Shown in pieces: positions 18,148 to 27,579 of a stretch of DNA of 64,000 nt. The stretch's first letter is position 1; each line of letters starts with the position of its first letter. Source of the stretch: Peptoniphilus sp. KCTC 25270 (GTDB lineage Bacteria > Bacillota > Clostridia > Tissierellales > Peptoniphilaceae); the NCBI RefSeq assembly GCF_021012875.1, contig NZ_JAJMZJ010000002.1:1-64000 (forward strand). The letters run 5' to 3'. Position numbers and translations under genes: made by a program. The notes under the pieces are model-generated. The model did not search any database, was not told the origin of the DNA, and worked only from the letters and a program-made list of their open reading frames with translations.

Positions 18148-19407
18148 ATGAACAAAAGAACCATCGCTGTGGATGAAAAAGTCCCCTTTGGACAATTGAT
18201 TCCTCTGAGCTTGCAACATACTTTTGCCATGTTTGGTGCATCGGTCCTTGTCCCTTTGGTTTTCAACATGGATCCAAGTATTGTATTGCTTATGAACGGA
18301 ATTGGAACGTTGTTGTTGATTCTAATTACAAGGGGAAAAGTGCCCGCTTACTTAGGATCTAGTTTCGCCTTTTTAGGGCCAACACAAGTTATTTTGGCAA
18401 AATATCCCTTTGCCTATGCTTTGGGAGGATTTTTTGCCGTAGGAGTGCTCGGATGTTTTATTGCTTTTATTATCCGAAGATACGGAATTGATTGGCTAGA
18501 TATTGTTCTGCCCCCAGCAGCTATGGGCGCCGTTGTTGCCTTAATCGGTCTACAACTTGCCTCTGCCACCATCTCTGGCGGTGCCATTGGGGCCAATATT
18601 ATGGGAGAAACCGCAACCAATGCCAACCGAATTGTATTTGCCGTAACCTTACTTACCGCCGTATTCGGATCTGTTCTCTTTAAGAAATTTTGGGCAACGA
18701 TTCCGATTCTAATTTCTATCGTCGTTGGATATCTTACCGCCATCTTCTTTGGCTTAGTAGATTTTTCTCCATTAAATGACGTTCAAGTTTTCGTTATGCC
18801 TCATTTCCAAACTCCAAAATTTCATATAGAACCCATTCTAACTATGTTACCTGTAACCTTAGTCATTATGAGCGAAAACATTTCTCATCAAGTGGTTACC
18901 TCTAACATTATCGGAAGAGATATCTTAAATGACCCTGGGCTACACAGCACCATTTTAGCGGATAATTTTTCTTCCGCCTTATCTGCCTTGGTTGGATCGG
19001 TTCCAACCACAACCTACGGAGAAAATATTGGCGTTATGGCCGTAACAGGAGTGTATTCCGTACAAGTTATTGCCGGTGCGGCGGTCTTCTCCATTGCCAT
19101 GGCTTTTATCGGACCATTGGCCGCTTTGATTCAAACCATTCCTGGAGATGTAATTGGTGGAGTAACTTTCCTACTTTACGGAATGATCGGGGCCAGCGGT
19201 TTGCGCTTATTGGTAGATGAAAAAGTAGACTTTTCCAAGTCTTCCAACCTTGTTCTAACAAGTGTCATTCTTGTAGCAGGACTTAGCGGTCTTTCCATTT
19301 CTTTCGGAAATATTGAACTTTCTGGAATGGTATTGGCCAGCGTGGTCGCTGTAATCCTTAGCTTAATTTTCCACTTATGTAGAAAAATTGGCTGGTTAGA
19401 AGATTAA
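18148..19407 (+). CDS. uraA: uracil/xanthine permease (NCS2 family, UraA-like)
   Basis: The 419-aa NCS2 transporter has about 14 hydrophobic segments. The family block 'GQLIPLSLQHTFAMFGASVLVP' spans TM1 (split here), and the substrate-site block near 'SVPTTTYGENIGVMAVTGVYS' has the Thr-Tyr-Gly-Glu-Asn core typical of uracil permeases. A TTG at 18121 is in frame, but GAGGTG just before the ATG at 18148 sets the start. No pyr genes adjoin it. Proton-coupled uracil uptake is the likeliest role. Confidence 0.9.
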   Translation: MNKRTIAVDEKVPFGQLIPLSLQHTFAMFGASVLVPLVFNMDPSIVLLMNGIGTLLLILITRGKVPAYLGSSFAFLGPTQVILAKYPFAYALGGFFAVGVLGCFIAFIIRRYGIDWLDIVLPPAAMGAVVALIGLQLASATISGGAIGANIMGETATNANRIVFAVTLLTAVFGSVLFKKFWATIPILISIVVGYLTAIFFGLVDFSPLNDVQVFVMPHFQTPKFHIEPILTMLPVTLVIMSENISHQVVTSNIIGRDILNDPGLHSTILADNFSSALSALVGSVPTTTYGENIGVMAVTGVYSVQVIAGAAVFSIAMAFIGPLAALIQTIPGDVIGGVTFLLYGMIGASGLRLLVDEKVDFSKSSNLVLTSVILVAGLSGLSISFGNIELSGMVLASVVAVILSLIFHLCRKIGWLED

Positions 19408-19413
19408 AAAAAA

Positions 19414-19443
19414 TCGTTGAGGACATTTCCTCAACGATTTTTT
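19414..19443. terminator. bidirectional terminator uraA / hemerythrin
   Basis: The perfect stem TCGTTGAGGA/TCCTCAACGA (19414-19423/19428-19437) has A's on one side and T's on the other, serving both convergent genes. Confidence 0.92.
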
Positions 19444-19909
19444 ATTGCAATTCTTTTTTCTTTTCTTCTTTGTATTTTTCCAAAGCAGCTTCAAATGGTT
19501 CCAAAAGTTCTCTGTAGCGTTCTTTCGGCAAAACTTTTTGTGCCATCTCTGTAAAATTTGTTTCTTCTTCCTCCATGTGGTGTTCCAAAACTTCTTTTAA
19601 TACAGAAAATTTTGCATCCCATGTCTCGTCACTAGCGCTTGTTTCATAGACCACTTGAAATTGATACATAGCCAGATGGTGTTCCTCCACCATCTCCCGC
19701 GATAATTCTAAATCTTCTACTTTTTTTATTGCTTCCATAATTTCTGGATAAATAACTTCTTCCTCTGCTTCATGATGCCCATATAAAGATGCGTACAATT
19801 CTATAAATCTCGCTCTTTTTGTGCGACCATCTTCCGCTTTTTCAATTTCTTCCATTATTTTCTTAAATTCAGCGTGTTCTTCCTTATTGTGTTCCAAGTA
19901 ATTCATCAT
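19442..19909 (-). CDS. hemerythrin-domain protein
   Basis: This 155-aa four-helix bundle has spaced His/Glu ligands for a di-iron site: 'HNKEEHAEF', 'LYGHHEAEEEVIYP', 'EEHHLAMYQF' and 'LEHHMEEEETNF'. These match the HHE/hemerythrin pattern H-x-HxxxE-HxxxH. Such proteins bind O2 or NO or protect iron centres. With AhpCF elsewhere in the window it fits oxygen tolerance in an anaerobe. Start could be either of two adjacent ATGs. Confidence 0.88.
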   Translation of the reverse strand: MMNYLEHNKEEHAEFKKIMEEIEKAEDGRTKRARFIELYASLYGHHEAEEEVIYPEIMEAIKKVEDLELSREMVEEHHLAMYQFQVVYETSASDETWDAKFSVLKEVLEHHMEEEETNFTEMAQKVLPKERYRELLEPFEAALEKYKEEKKKELQ

Positions 19910-19967
19910 CTCACCCTTTCATTCTAGTCATTTATACCCCTTAATCAGAAAAACACTCCAATGGTTT

Positions 19968-21275
19968 TTATTTTTCGTCTTTTTTTAATTCCGTTGGCAA
20001 TTCCACAAAAACTTGGAAATAATTTCCATCTACAATAATGCGGAATTCCCCTTGTAAAATCTCTACTAGATTTTTGGCAATATAAAGCCCCAAACCGCTT
20101 CCTTCTGTCGTACGACTTAACTCTCCTCGAGTAAATTGCGTTTGCAACTCTTCCGATGAAATGGTGATTTCCTTTTCCGAGATATTTCGCAGACTAAAGA
20201 AGATTCGATCCCCTGAAAGATGAGTTCGCCCATAGACTTTGGTATTTTCCATGGAATATTTATTTACATTGCTAAATAAATTCTGAATGACACGACTTAG
20301 GACATTGCCGTCTGTATAAATAGGAATGTACTCCTCTGTATATTCATAGACAAAATCCAATCCCTTTTTTTCGTACTCGTTGTCAAAATCAGCATAAATC
20401 TGATTGATTAACTCATGAAAATCAATAAAAACTGGCTCTAAATTTACATTTCCTGTTCCCGTTTTGGAAGCATCAATTAAATCCACAATTAAAGACTTCA
20501 AACGCTCCGAATTCCTTCCTAAAATCCGAATGTAATTCTGCGCCTCTTGATCCATAACATCCTTTTTGCTTAAGATATCGGCATAATTAATAATGGAAGT
20601 AAGAGGTGTTTTTAAGTCATGGGAAATATTGGTAATCAGCTCTGTCTTCATCTTTTGAGATTGCACACTCTCTTGGGCCGAACGATACATTTGGTCCTTA
20701 ATTCGCGTCAAATCCATTAAAGATTCGTAGGTAGAAATTTTTACCATAGGGCTAAATCCCGTAAGGGCCTCGTAACTTTGGGTTTCCTTAATCGCTGCCC
20801 GCAAAATTCGATTTTGAATGACAACATCCTCTCCCAAAAATAGGAGCCGCAAAATCGGAACCGCCAATAATCCAAAAATAAAAGGCATCCCCACGACCGA
20901 ACAGAATATCCATAGGAAAAAAGATAGATTTAAGAAAAGGAAGAGAGGATAAACGCTCTCTTTTTTTCTCTCTAAAATCAAGTAGATAAAGAGAAACTTC
21001 CTTGTTCCATCTCTAGAAAAAACTTTCACCATCCAGGCTACAAAGGTAACCAAAAACGTAATGCCCAAAAGCAAAAGATTAAATTCTAAGGAATTATTCA
21101 GGGGGATTCGACCCCCATAACCCATAACACCACCAAAGATAAATAGGAAGAGAAATAGGAAAATCCCCACTCCGAAATATACATCCAGAAAGATATTTTC
21201 CAAAAAAACCTCTCTTCGATATATTTCTAGGCGCTCTCCTATGATCGAGAGCAAACCCCTTCGCTTTTTTCCCAT
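19968..21275 (-). CDS. membrane sensor histidine kinase
   Basis: The 435-aa protein has four or five N-terminal membrane segments (~25-160), then a dimerisation/phosphoacceptor helix 'TNISHDLKTPLTSIINYAD' with the H-box His near 215. The C-terminal ATPase domain shows an N-box 'NLFSNVNKYS' and a G2-box 'EGSGLGLYIAKNL'. No extracellular sensor domain of any size is visible, so it may sense membrane state. Its ATG overlaps the response-regulator stop (TAATG). Confidence 0.93.
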   Translation of the reverse strand: MGKKRRGLLSIIGERLEIYRREVFLENIFLDVYFGVGIFLFLFLFIFGGVMGYGGRIPLNNSLEFNLLLLGITFLVTFVAWMVKVFSRDGTRKFLFIYLILERKKESVYPLFLFLNLSFFLWIFCSVVGMPFIFGLLAVPILRLLFLGEDVVIQNRILRAAIKETQSYEALTGFSPMVKISTYESLMDLTRIKDQMYRSAQESVQSQKMKTELITNISHDLKTPLTSIINYADILSKKDVMDQEAQNYIRILGRNSERLKSLIVDLIDASKTGTGNVNLEPVFIDFHELINQIYADFDNEYEKKGLDFVYEYTEEYIPIYTDGNVLSRVIQNLFSNVNKYSMENTKVYGRTHLSGDRIFFSLRNISEKEITISSEELQTQFTRGELSRTTEGSGLGLYIAKNLVEILQGEFRIIVDGNYFQVFVELPTELKKDEK

Positions 21276-21970
21276 TAGCCTTGATCCTCAAATTTATAAC
21301 CCATTCCATAGACAGATTTAATCAAATCTGGTTTTCTTGGATTGATCTCAATTTTATCTCGCAAATGGGAAATGTGAACAGAAATAACTTTCTTCACATC
21401 GTGAGCCGCTTCTTCCCAAACTTGTTCATAAATTTCATCACTGGAAAAAACACGCCCCTTGTTTTTCAAAAGCAATAACAAGATTTTGTATTCATGAGGC
21501 GTTAAATTGGCAATTTCTCCATCTACACGAACTTCTTTTGCGTTATCATTTACAGAAATTCGCCCTACGGTATAATCTCCCGTATCAATTTCTGCCGAAC
21601 CCAAAGAAGTATAGCGGCGAATCCCCGAATTTACTCGAGCAATCAATTCAATGGCGTTAAAAGGTTTGGTAATGTAATCGTCCGCACCCACATTCAGACC
21701 GATAATTTTATCTGTTACCTCTGCCTTGGCACTTAAAATAATAATCGGGATATTTTCCTTCTCACGAATTTTCAAAATGGCACTAATTCCATCCATCTTA
21801 GGCATCATCAAATCCATAATTACCAAATGAATGTCATTCTGTTCCATAATCCGCAAAGCTTCTAATCCATCATAGGCGGGAAATACATTATAACCTTCCG
21901 CTTTCAAATAAATTTCTATGGCAGACACAATGTCTTTTTCATCATCACAAACAAGAATATTGTACTTCAT
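21275..21970 (-). CDS. OmpR/PhoB-family response regulator
   Basis: The 231-aa protein has a receiver domain (1-~118) with acidic pair 'CDDEKD', phospho-acceptor Asp in 'VIMDLMMPKMDG', switch Ser and 'KPFN' Lys. The winged-helix DNA-binding domain follows (~130-228), with 'LTPHEYKILLLLLKNKGRVF' covering its first helices. It is translationally coupled to the downstream kinase. Targets are unknown. Confidence 0.95.
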   Translation of the reverse strand: MKYNILVCDDEKDIVSAIEIYLKAEGYNVFPAYDGLEALRIMEQNDIHLVIMDLMMPKMDGISAILKIREKENIPIIILSAKAEVTDKIIGLNVGADDYITKPFNAIELIARVNSGIRRYTSLGSAEIDTGDYTVGRISVNDNAKEVRVDGEIANLTPHEYKILLLLLKNKGRVFSSDEIYEQVWEEAAHDVKKVISVHISHLRDKIEINPRKPDLIKSVYGMGYKFEDQG

Positions 21971-22044
21971 AAAGACCTCCTTTTATCCTCTATTCATAGA
22001 TATTCTACCACAATCTAGGGTATATGTATCCTAGGAGGTACAGA

Positions 22045-22974
22045 ATGGACAAAATAAAATCTATATTATCGAAAGCCACCCACTATCGAAAAGCGGCTTT
22101 TTTCGATATTTTGGCCTATCGATTCGTAAACAATAAAGTAACCGTATCCGCAGCATCTTTAACTTATTTTTTGATTTTAGCGATTTTTCCTTTCTTAATC
22201 GCCTTATTAAATATTGTACGTTTTTTTGATGCTTCTTTAATGAATCAGATTATGGGAACATTTGCTACTTTACCAGAAGAAGTGGCTTCTCTATTAAGTT
22301 CTTTCTTAGAAGATTTGCAAACTTCCAGTTCTGTGGCTTTGTTATCCATCTCCCTTGCCGGTTCGATTTATTCGGCTTCATCGGGAGTAAAAAAGGTTAT
22401 ACAAAGTATTAACGATTCTTTTCGTTACGCAAAATCTCATTCCTTTATTGCTTTGATTCTTTTATCCATAGTTATGACCATCGCTCTATTTGTGTTGATT
22501 CTATCGATCTTTGTCGTACAAATTATAGGAAACGCCTTTTTAACACAAATTTTTGGATATTTGAATCTAGGAAACCAAATGGAAAAAGTCATTGCCATTG
22601 TTATGAACCTAGTTCCTGTTCTATTTATGTTTATTATCTTTTTTGCCCTTTATCGGTTTGCTCCAAACTGGCCCGATAAAATCAAACCAAGAGCAAAAAA
22701 TATTGCCATCAGTTCAGGCTTTGCAACCTTTGGAATCATAATTTTTACTTTGATTTTCAATATTTATGTTTCCAACTTTAGTAGCTACTCTGCTACCTAC
22801 GGTTCTTTAGCCGGAATTATCGTATTTTTGGTTTGGTTGTATTTGTTTGGTTTAATTATCTTACTGGGCGGCGAAATCAACGCAACTCTTCATCAATTGG
22901 ACGAAGAAGGAGTTCAGTGGCCAAGGGAATATACAATGATTGGCGGGCTTGTAGGATCCAAAAAGAAAATTTAA
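22045..22974 (+). CDS. YihY/BrkB-family membrane protein
   Basis: The 309-aa protein has six hydrophobic segments and the family opening 'VSAASLTYFLILAIFPFLIAL' (split). 'YGSLAGIIVFLVWLYLFGLIILLGGEIN' is the conserved C-terminal block (also longer than quoted here would show). Once mis-annotated as RNase BN, the family's function is unsettled. An ATG at 22024 is in frame, but its codons contain the AGGAGGT ribosome site, so 22045 is the start. Confidence 0.88.
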   Translation: MDKIKSILSKATHYRKAAFFDILAYRFVNNKVTVSAASLTYFLILAIFPFLIALLNIVRFFDASLMNQIMGTFATLPEEVASLLSSFLEDLQTSSSVALLSISLAGSIYSASSGVKKVIQSINDSFRYAKSHSFIALILLSIVMTIALFVLILSIFVVQIIGNAFLTQIFGYLNLGNQMEKVIAIVMNLVPVLFMFIIFFALYRFAPNWPDKIKPRAKNIAISSGFATFGIIIFTLIFNIYVSNFSSYSATYGSLAGIIVFLVWLYLFGLIILLGGEINATLHQLDEEGVQWPREYTMIGGLVGSKKKI

Positions 22975-22985
22975 GCAAGAAAAAA

Positions 22986-23010
22986 GAGACGATTATTCGT
23001 CTCCTTTTTT
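22986..23010. terminator. terminator between yihY-like gene and comF-like gene
   Basis: The stem GAGACGA/TCGTCTC (22986-22992/22997-23003) with A's before and T's after overlaps the stop of the convergent gene. Confidence 0.85.
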
Positions 23011-23637
23011 TGTATATAAAGCTTTTGCAATGACCAAACCAAAAACTTCTTCTGCCCCCGATTCCATTAAAACCTTCCCACAAGAGGACAAAGTCGCCCC
23101 TGTAGTAAATACATCGTCAACCAAAAGAATTCGCCGTCCCTCTAAATTTTCTTCACAAGAAAAAACATCCCGAACATTTTCCGTCCGTTCTTGCCCTGTC
23201 AAACCAATTTGATCCTTATTTTCTCGTTTTTTCTTTAACACATGCAAGATGGGAATATTCAAATTCCTTCCGATTTCTTCGGCCAATAACTTCCCCTGAT
23301 TGTATCCCCGAATCCGTTCCTTGTTCTTCGTCATAGGAACGTAAGCAATAGCATCGATTTTTCTATGGCCTCCCTGTAACAAAAGAGATTCCGTCATAAA
23401 ATTTCCAAAAATCTTTGCCAAATATTTTCCCTCTTGGAACTTCATCTTCTGAATCCATTCCTGGGTCAAATTTTGATATAGAAAGGTAATATAAACATCC
23501 GATAAAAAATCGTAGTTCTCCCCTAAAATCTCTGGTGTAAAATCCATAGAGGAAAGACATTGGCTACAAATTCCATTTTCCAAAGGGAAATCTCCATGAC
23601 AAATCAAACAGCCAGAATCAGAAAAAAAGCTACTCAT
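22993..23637 (-). CDS. ComF-family phosphoribosyltransferase-like protein
   Basis: The 214-aa protein has an N-terminal zinc-ribbon pair ('CLICHGDF', 'ICSQCLS') and a C-terminal PRTase domain with the PRPP loop 'ILLVDDVFTTGATL'. ComFC-like proteins take part in natural DNA uptake and recombination. Co-transcription after RecD2, with an 8-base overlap, fits a DNA-processing role. Length is normal. Confidence 0.92.
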   Translation of the reverse strand: MSSFFSDSGCLICHGDFPLENGICSQCLSSMDFTPEILGENYDFLSDVYITFLYQNLTQEWIQKMKFQEGKYLAKIFGNFMTESLLLQGGHRKIDAIAYVPMTKNKERIRGYNQGKLLAEEIGRNLNIPILHVLKKKRENKDQIGLTGQERTENVRDVFSCEENLEGRRILLVDDVFTTGATLSSCGKVLMESGAEEVFGLVIAKALYTKKGDE

Positions 23638-25834
23638 AAAGCCCTCCTTGCTCTTTTAGTAAACGATCCAAAGAAGAATAGCGCTTTACGATTTGATTGT
23701 TAGAAACCATTTGGGCCAAAACCCGTGGATTTCCTACCAAAACCACCAAATCCTTTGCTCGAGTAATTCCCGTATAAATTAAATTTCTCGTCAAAAGCAT
23801 CGGCGGTCCTGAAACCACTGGAATAACCACAATAGGAAATTCGGAACCCTGAGATTTGTGAATGGTCGTAGCATAAGCCGGTTGAATCAAGTCTAGATTT
23901 TCCTTCGTATAAGTTACAAGGCGATATTCCTCATAGAGAACTTTAACCTCGTTTTCTTCCTCATCGATTTCATAGACACGACCCATGTCTCCATTAAAAA
24001 CCCCTTCTCCCTCGGATTCAAAAATCGAAGACAAACCCTCCCATTGGAGTTTATAATCGTTTTTTATCTGCATAACTTTATCATCCACTCGGTAAATGAA
24101 ATCATTCCAAGTCAGTTCCCCTTTATCAGATTTTGGATTCAGAACCCGTTGTAACGTTTGATTCAACTGTTCCACACCACAAATTCCTTTGCGCATAGGG
24201 GTCAAAACCTGAATGTCCTCAAAGGGATCTACACCATAATGATCCGGCAATCGTCGTTTTACCAAATCTGCCACTAAGGCCGCCGTATTTTCATGGGAAG
24301 GCTGCTCCAAAAAGAAGAAATCTCCGCCCTTTTGGTTTAACATAGGAAATTTTCCCTCGTTAATCAAATGAGCATTTTCTATAATCATAGACGTTTCCTC
24401 TTGGCGGAAAATTTTATTCAAATGAACCACTGGGATTTTTCCACTGGAAATAATATCTCGAAGAACATTTCCCGCCCCCACAGAAGGCAACTGATCCACA
24501 TCTCCCACCAAAATCAAACGAGCGTCCTCTTCCATAGAAAGAAGCAAATCTTTCATTAAGACAATATCAATCATAGAAGCCTCATCTACAATAATAACAT
24601 CCGCCTCAATTTTTTCTTCCACCGTTCGAGAATTCTCAAAACCATCTTCGTCAATGTACTCGAATTGCAACAGACGATGGATGGTTTTTGCTTCCCTCTT
24701 CGTAGCCTCTTCCATTCGCTTAGCCGCTCGCCCCGTTGGCGCCGCCAAGGCTACCTTTAGCCCCAATTCTTCCATACAATGAACAATGGCTTTTAATGTC
24801 GTGGTCTTTCCCGTTCCTGGTCCACCAGTGATAACCAAAACGCCAGAATTCAAAGACTTTTCTACGGCCTCTTTTTGTTTTGCCTCCAAAGCATGGGGCA
24901 GTTCTTTTTCTAAATTTTCAAAAATAGATTCTGCCATGGCGCGGGCAATGGGCTTTTTCACCCGTTGCAATAATTTTGCTGAAACCGCATTCTCCGCTTG
25001 ATACAAACGAATGGGATAACAACAAACTCGATCTTCAAACTTTGTAATATACATCGTAGAATCAATGGCAAGGGACACCATCTCTTGGCGAATGATCTCC
25101 TCTGGCAGCCCTAAGATTTGGCAAGATTGCTCCACCACATCCTCTTCCGGCAAATACGTATGCCCATCAGCAACGGCACGATGGATTACGTATTTCATTC
25201 CAGAAACAATCCGAAAATTCGACTCCCGATTAAACCCCATTTCCAAGGCAATTTTATCCGCCCGCTGAAATCCAATGCCTCGAATATCATCAGCCAATCG
25301 GTAAGGATTTTCCCGGATTACCGCCTCTGCAAGCTCTCCATATTTTTTGAACACACGCATGGCCAAATTGGAAGACAAACCAATTTCTTGAGAATACAAC
25401 ATAAATTCTCGCAAATCCTTTTGTTCTTCAAAAGCTTCAATAATCCCTTGGATTCGCTTTTTGCCAATTCCTTCCACTTCCAAAAGGCGTTGAGGGGTTT
25501 TTTCCAAAATGTCCATTGTCTCATCGCCAAAACAATCCACAATCCGTTTCGCCGTTTTTTTCCCCACATTAGGAAGAAGACCACTGGAGAGATAGCCAAT
25601 AACAGCCGTTCTCTCCCGTGGTCTTATGACCTCTATCTTATGAAATTGAAATTGTTCCCCATATTTAGGGTGGTAAATTAATTCCCCGTCCATGCGATAA
25701 TTCTCTTTTTCTTGAATCAAAAGAGCATTCCCCACAACGGTAATATCCCCGTCTTCCGTAACCAGACGACCAACCGTATAGCCATTGTCTGAATTATGGA
25801 AAACAACGACATCCATTACGCCTTCAATTTCCAA
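23630..25834 (-). CDS. recD2: RecD2-type SF1B DNA helicase
   Basis: The 734-aa 5'-3' helicase, RecD-like but without RecBC, has N-terminal OB and helix-hairpin-helix regions ('LLPNVGKKTAKRIVDCFG', 'LLEVEGIGKKRIQGI'). Walker A 'ITGGPGTGKTTTLKA' lies near 335. DEAx motif 'VIIVDEASMIDI', 'ILVGDVDQLPSVGAG', and the C-terminal 'TTIHKSQGSEFPIVV' and 'YTGITRAKDLVVLVG' follow. The start appears to be TTG with an AGGA site, because the conserved beta strand begins at once. Role: replication-fork and repair transactions. Confidence 0.95.
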   Translation of the reverse strand: MEIEGVMDVVVFHNSDNGYTVGRLVTEDGDITVVGNALLIQEKENYRMDGELIYHPKYGEQFQFHKIEVIRPRERTAVIGYLSSGLLPNVGKKTAKRIVDCFGDETMDILEKTPQRLLEVEGIGKKRIQGIIEAFEEQKDLREFMLYSQEIGLSSNLAMRVFKKYGELAEAVIRENPYRLADDIRGIGFQRADKIALEMGFNRESNFRIVSGMKYVIHRAVADGHTYLPEEDVVEQSCQILGLPEEIIRQEMVSLAIDSTMYITKFEDRVCCYPIRLYQAENAVSAKLLQRVKKPIARAMAESIFENLEKELPHALEAKQKEAVEKSLNSGVLVITGGPGTGKTTTLKAIVHCMEELGLKVALAAPTGRAAKRMEEATKREAKTIHRLLQFEYIDEDGFENSRTVEEKIEADVIIVDEASMIDIVLMKDLLLSMEEDARLILVGDVDQLPSVGAGNVLRDIISSGKIPVVHLNKIFRQEETSMIIENAHLINEGKFPMLNQKGGDFFFLEQPSHENTAALVADLVKRRLPDHYGVDPFEDIQVLTPMRKGICGVEQLNQTLQRVLNPKSDKGELTWNDFIYRVDDKVMQIKNDYKLQWEGLSSIFESEGEGVFNGDMGRVYEIDEEENEVKVLYEEYRLVTYTKENLDLIQPAYATTIHKSQGSEFPIVVIPVVSGPPMLLTRNLIYTGITRAKDLVVLVGNPRVLAQMVSNNQIVKRYSSLDRLLKEQGGLYE

Positions 25835-25841
25835 AACATTC

Positions 25842-27026
25842 CTACTTTCTATCTGCTAATTCTTTACGAATGGCATCTGCCTTTGTTGTTTTTTCCCAAG
25901 GAAGATCCAAATCATCACGACCAAAATGTCCATAAGCTGCCGTTTGTTTATAAATTGGGCGAAGCAAATCCAACTCTTTAATAATTGCTGCTGGACGCAA
26001 ATCGAAATGACGTTGAACCAATTCCTCGATTTCGTTGTCACTAATGACTCCCGTGCCAAAAGTATCCACGTAAATGGAAAGAGGTTTTGCTACCCCGATG
26101 GCGTAAGATAAACCAATTTCACAACGTTCACAAACATCTGCTGCCACTAAATTTTTCGCAACATAACGAGCTGCATACGCTGCAGAACGGTCTACTTTTG
26201 TTGGGTCTTTTCCACTAAAACATCCGCCGCCGTGACGAGCGTATCCGCCGTAGGTATCTACAATGATTTTACGTCCCGTTAAACCCGCATCTCCAACAGG
26301 ACCACCAATAACGAAACGACCCGTTGGATTTACGTAGATTTTTGTATTTTCATCCAAAAGTTCTTCCCCAACAATTGGGCGAATGACTTCACGAATAACA
26401 TCTTCCTTCAACGTTTCCAAATCAATCTCGTCAGAATGTTGTGTACTTACAACCACATTTTCCAAACGCACTGGTTTTTTGTCGTCATATTCCACAGTAA
26501 CTTGTGTCTTTCCATCTGGACGCAAATAAGGCAAAGTGCCATCTTTACGAACATCCGTAAGACGTTTTGCCATTTTGTGAGCCAAAGAAATCGGAAGCGG
26601 CATCAATTCTTCGGTTTCACGACAAGCAAAACCAAACATAATTCCTTGGTCTCCTGCTCCAAAAGCGTCAAATTCATCGGTTCCATCTTCCTTAAAACGA
26701 TCCACGCCCATGGCAATATCAGGGCTTTGTTCTTTAATGGCAGAAAGAACGGAACAAGCTTCCGCGCTAAATCCTGCATAATTGGCTTCTGTATAGCCAA
26801 TGTCTGATAAAGTTTCACGAACCACTTTGCTAAAATCAACGTAACTATTGGTTGTAATCTCGCCGGTCACCATAATCATTCCAGTAGAAGCAACGGTTTC
26901 ACAAGCAACACGAGCTCCCTTATCTTCTGCTAAAATTGCGTCCAAAATTGCGTCAGAAATCTGATCACAGACTTTATCTGGATGGCCTTCGGTTACAGAT
27001 TCTGATGAAAATAACCATTTATCCAT
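25842..27026 (-). CDS. metK: S-adenosylmethionine synthetase
   Basis: MetK makes SAM from ATP and methionine. The 394-aa protein begins '[20 protein letters not shown]' (split) and contains '[12 protein letters not shown]' and '[21 protein letters not shown]', the P-loop and K+ site signatures. The frame runs to 27068, but those 14 codons are the riboswitch terminator. AGGAGG precedes the ATG at 27026. Expression should fall when SAM is high. Confidence 0.98.
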   Translation of the reverse strand: MDKWLFSSESVTEGHPDKVCDQISDAILDAILAEDKGARVACETVASTGMIMVTGEITTNSYVDFSKVVRETLSDIGYTEANYAGFSAEACSVLSAIKEQSPDIAMGVDRFKEDGTDEFDAFGAGDQGIMFGFACRETEELMPLPISLAHKMAKRLTDVRKDGTLPYLRPDGKTQVTVEYDDKKPVRLENVVVSTQHSDEIDLETLKEDVIREVIRPIVGEELLDENTKIYVNPTGRFVIGGPVGDAGLTGRKIIVDTYGGYARHGGGCFSGKDPTKVDRSAAYAARYVAKNLVAADVCERCEIGLSYAIGVAKPLSIYVDTFGTGVISDNEIEELVQRHFDLRPAAIIKELDLLRPIYKQTAAYGHFGRDDLDLPWEKTTKADAIRKELADRK

Positions 27027-27041
27027 ATTTTTCCTCCTAAT

Positions 27042-27065
27042 AAAAAAATCCTGCCAAAAGCAGGA
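27042..27065 (-). terminator. SAM riboswitch terminator
   Basis: The stem TCCTGC/GCAGGA (27049-27054/27060-27065) is followed on the minus strand by seven U's, directly between aptamer and metK. Confidence 0.9.
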
Positions 27066-27071
27066 CAAACT

Positions 27072-27176
27072 CTCTTCTTATCTTTCAGATGTGCTTTTGG
27101 CATCTGTAGGATTTAGCACCAAATCAGGTTGCCGGGTTTCACAGTGCCTAGTCACTCCACCACTCTTGATAAGAAT
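27072..27176 (-). promoter_or_regulatory. SAM-I (S-box) riboswitch
   Basis: On the minus strand the S-box blocks appear in order: CTTATCAAGAG, GGTGGAG, GAAACCCGGCAACC, GGTGCTAAATCC and CTGAAAGATAAG, the last closing P1. It sits upstream of metK with its own terminator. Confidence 0.97.
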
Positions 27177-27225
27177 ATTTACTCTATGTAGTATATCAAA
27201 GCCCTAGATAAAAAGCAATAAAAAT

Positions 27226-27257
27226 AAAAAGGTTCCCGAAATTTCAGGAACCTTTTT
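27226..27257 (-). terminator. terminator of the small secreted-protein genes
   Basis: The stem AAAAAGGTTCC/GGAACCTTTTT overlaps the stop of the 99-aa gene and ends in T's on the minus strand. Confidence 0.85.
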
Positions 27258-27555
27258 ATTTATCCGATTCATCGGCTTCCGAACCACGATAAGCCGATCC
27301 ATCTTCGTAACGATAGACATAATAACCATCTACAACATCTCGTTTGATTGGTTTTTTCTCACCGTCTTGAACATCAAGGGGAATTCCCTTTCGGTATTTA
27401 CTCAAGAGAGATTTTATTTGAAACATAGGAACATCTAAGGAATAACACTCTTTTACAAGTTGGATTTCTTCTCCATTTCTTGGAATAGGCAAAACAAAAA
27501 CCGACACGACAAGACAAAATAGAATGGCCAGTACGATAACTTTTTTCTTTTTCAT
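27256..27555 (-). CDS. small membrane-anchored/secreted hypothetical protein
   Basis: I do not recognise a family for this 99-aa protein. It has a Lys-rich start and a hydrophobic signal or anchor (~6-23). A short helix 'IKSLLSKYRKG' follows, then 'YYVYRYEDGSAYRGSE' near the C-terminus. The helix-plus-'YRYxDGS' order recurs in the neighbouring broken gene, so the two are probably related, with this one lacking the C-terminal beta domain. AGGAGG precedes the ATG. Confidence 0.65.
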   Translation of the reverse strand: MKKKKVIVLAILFCLVVSVFVLPIPRNGEEIQLVKECYSLDVPMFQIKSLLSKYRKGIPLDVQDGEKKPIKRDVVDGYYVYRYEDGSAYRGSEADESDK

Positions 27556-27579
27556 ACTATTCCTCCTTCCTATTTCATT

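Noticed and set aside
27027-27068. Longer metK start at 27068
   Set aside because: Covers the SAM riboswitch terminator; AGGAGG is placed for 27026.
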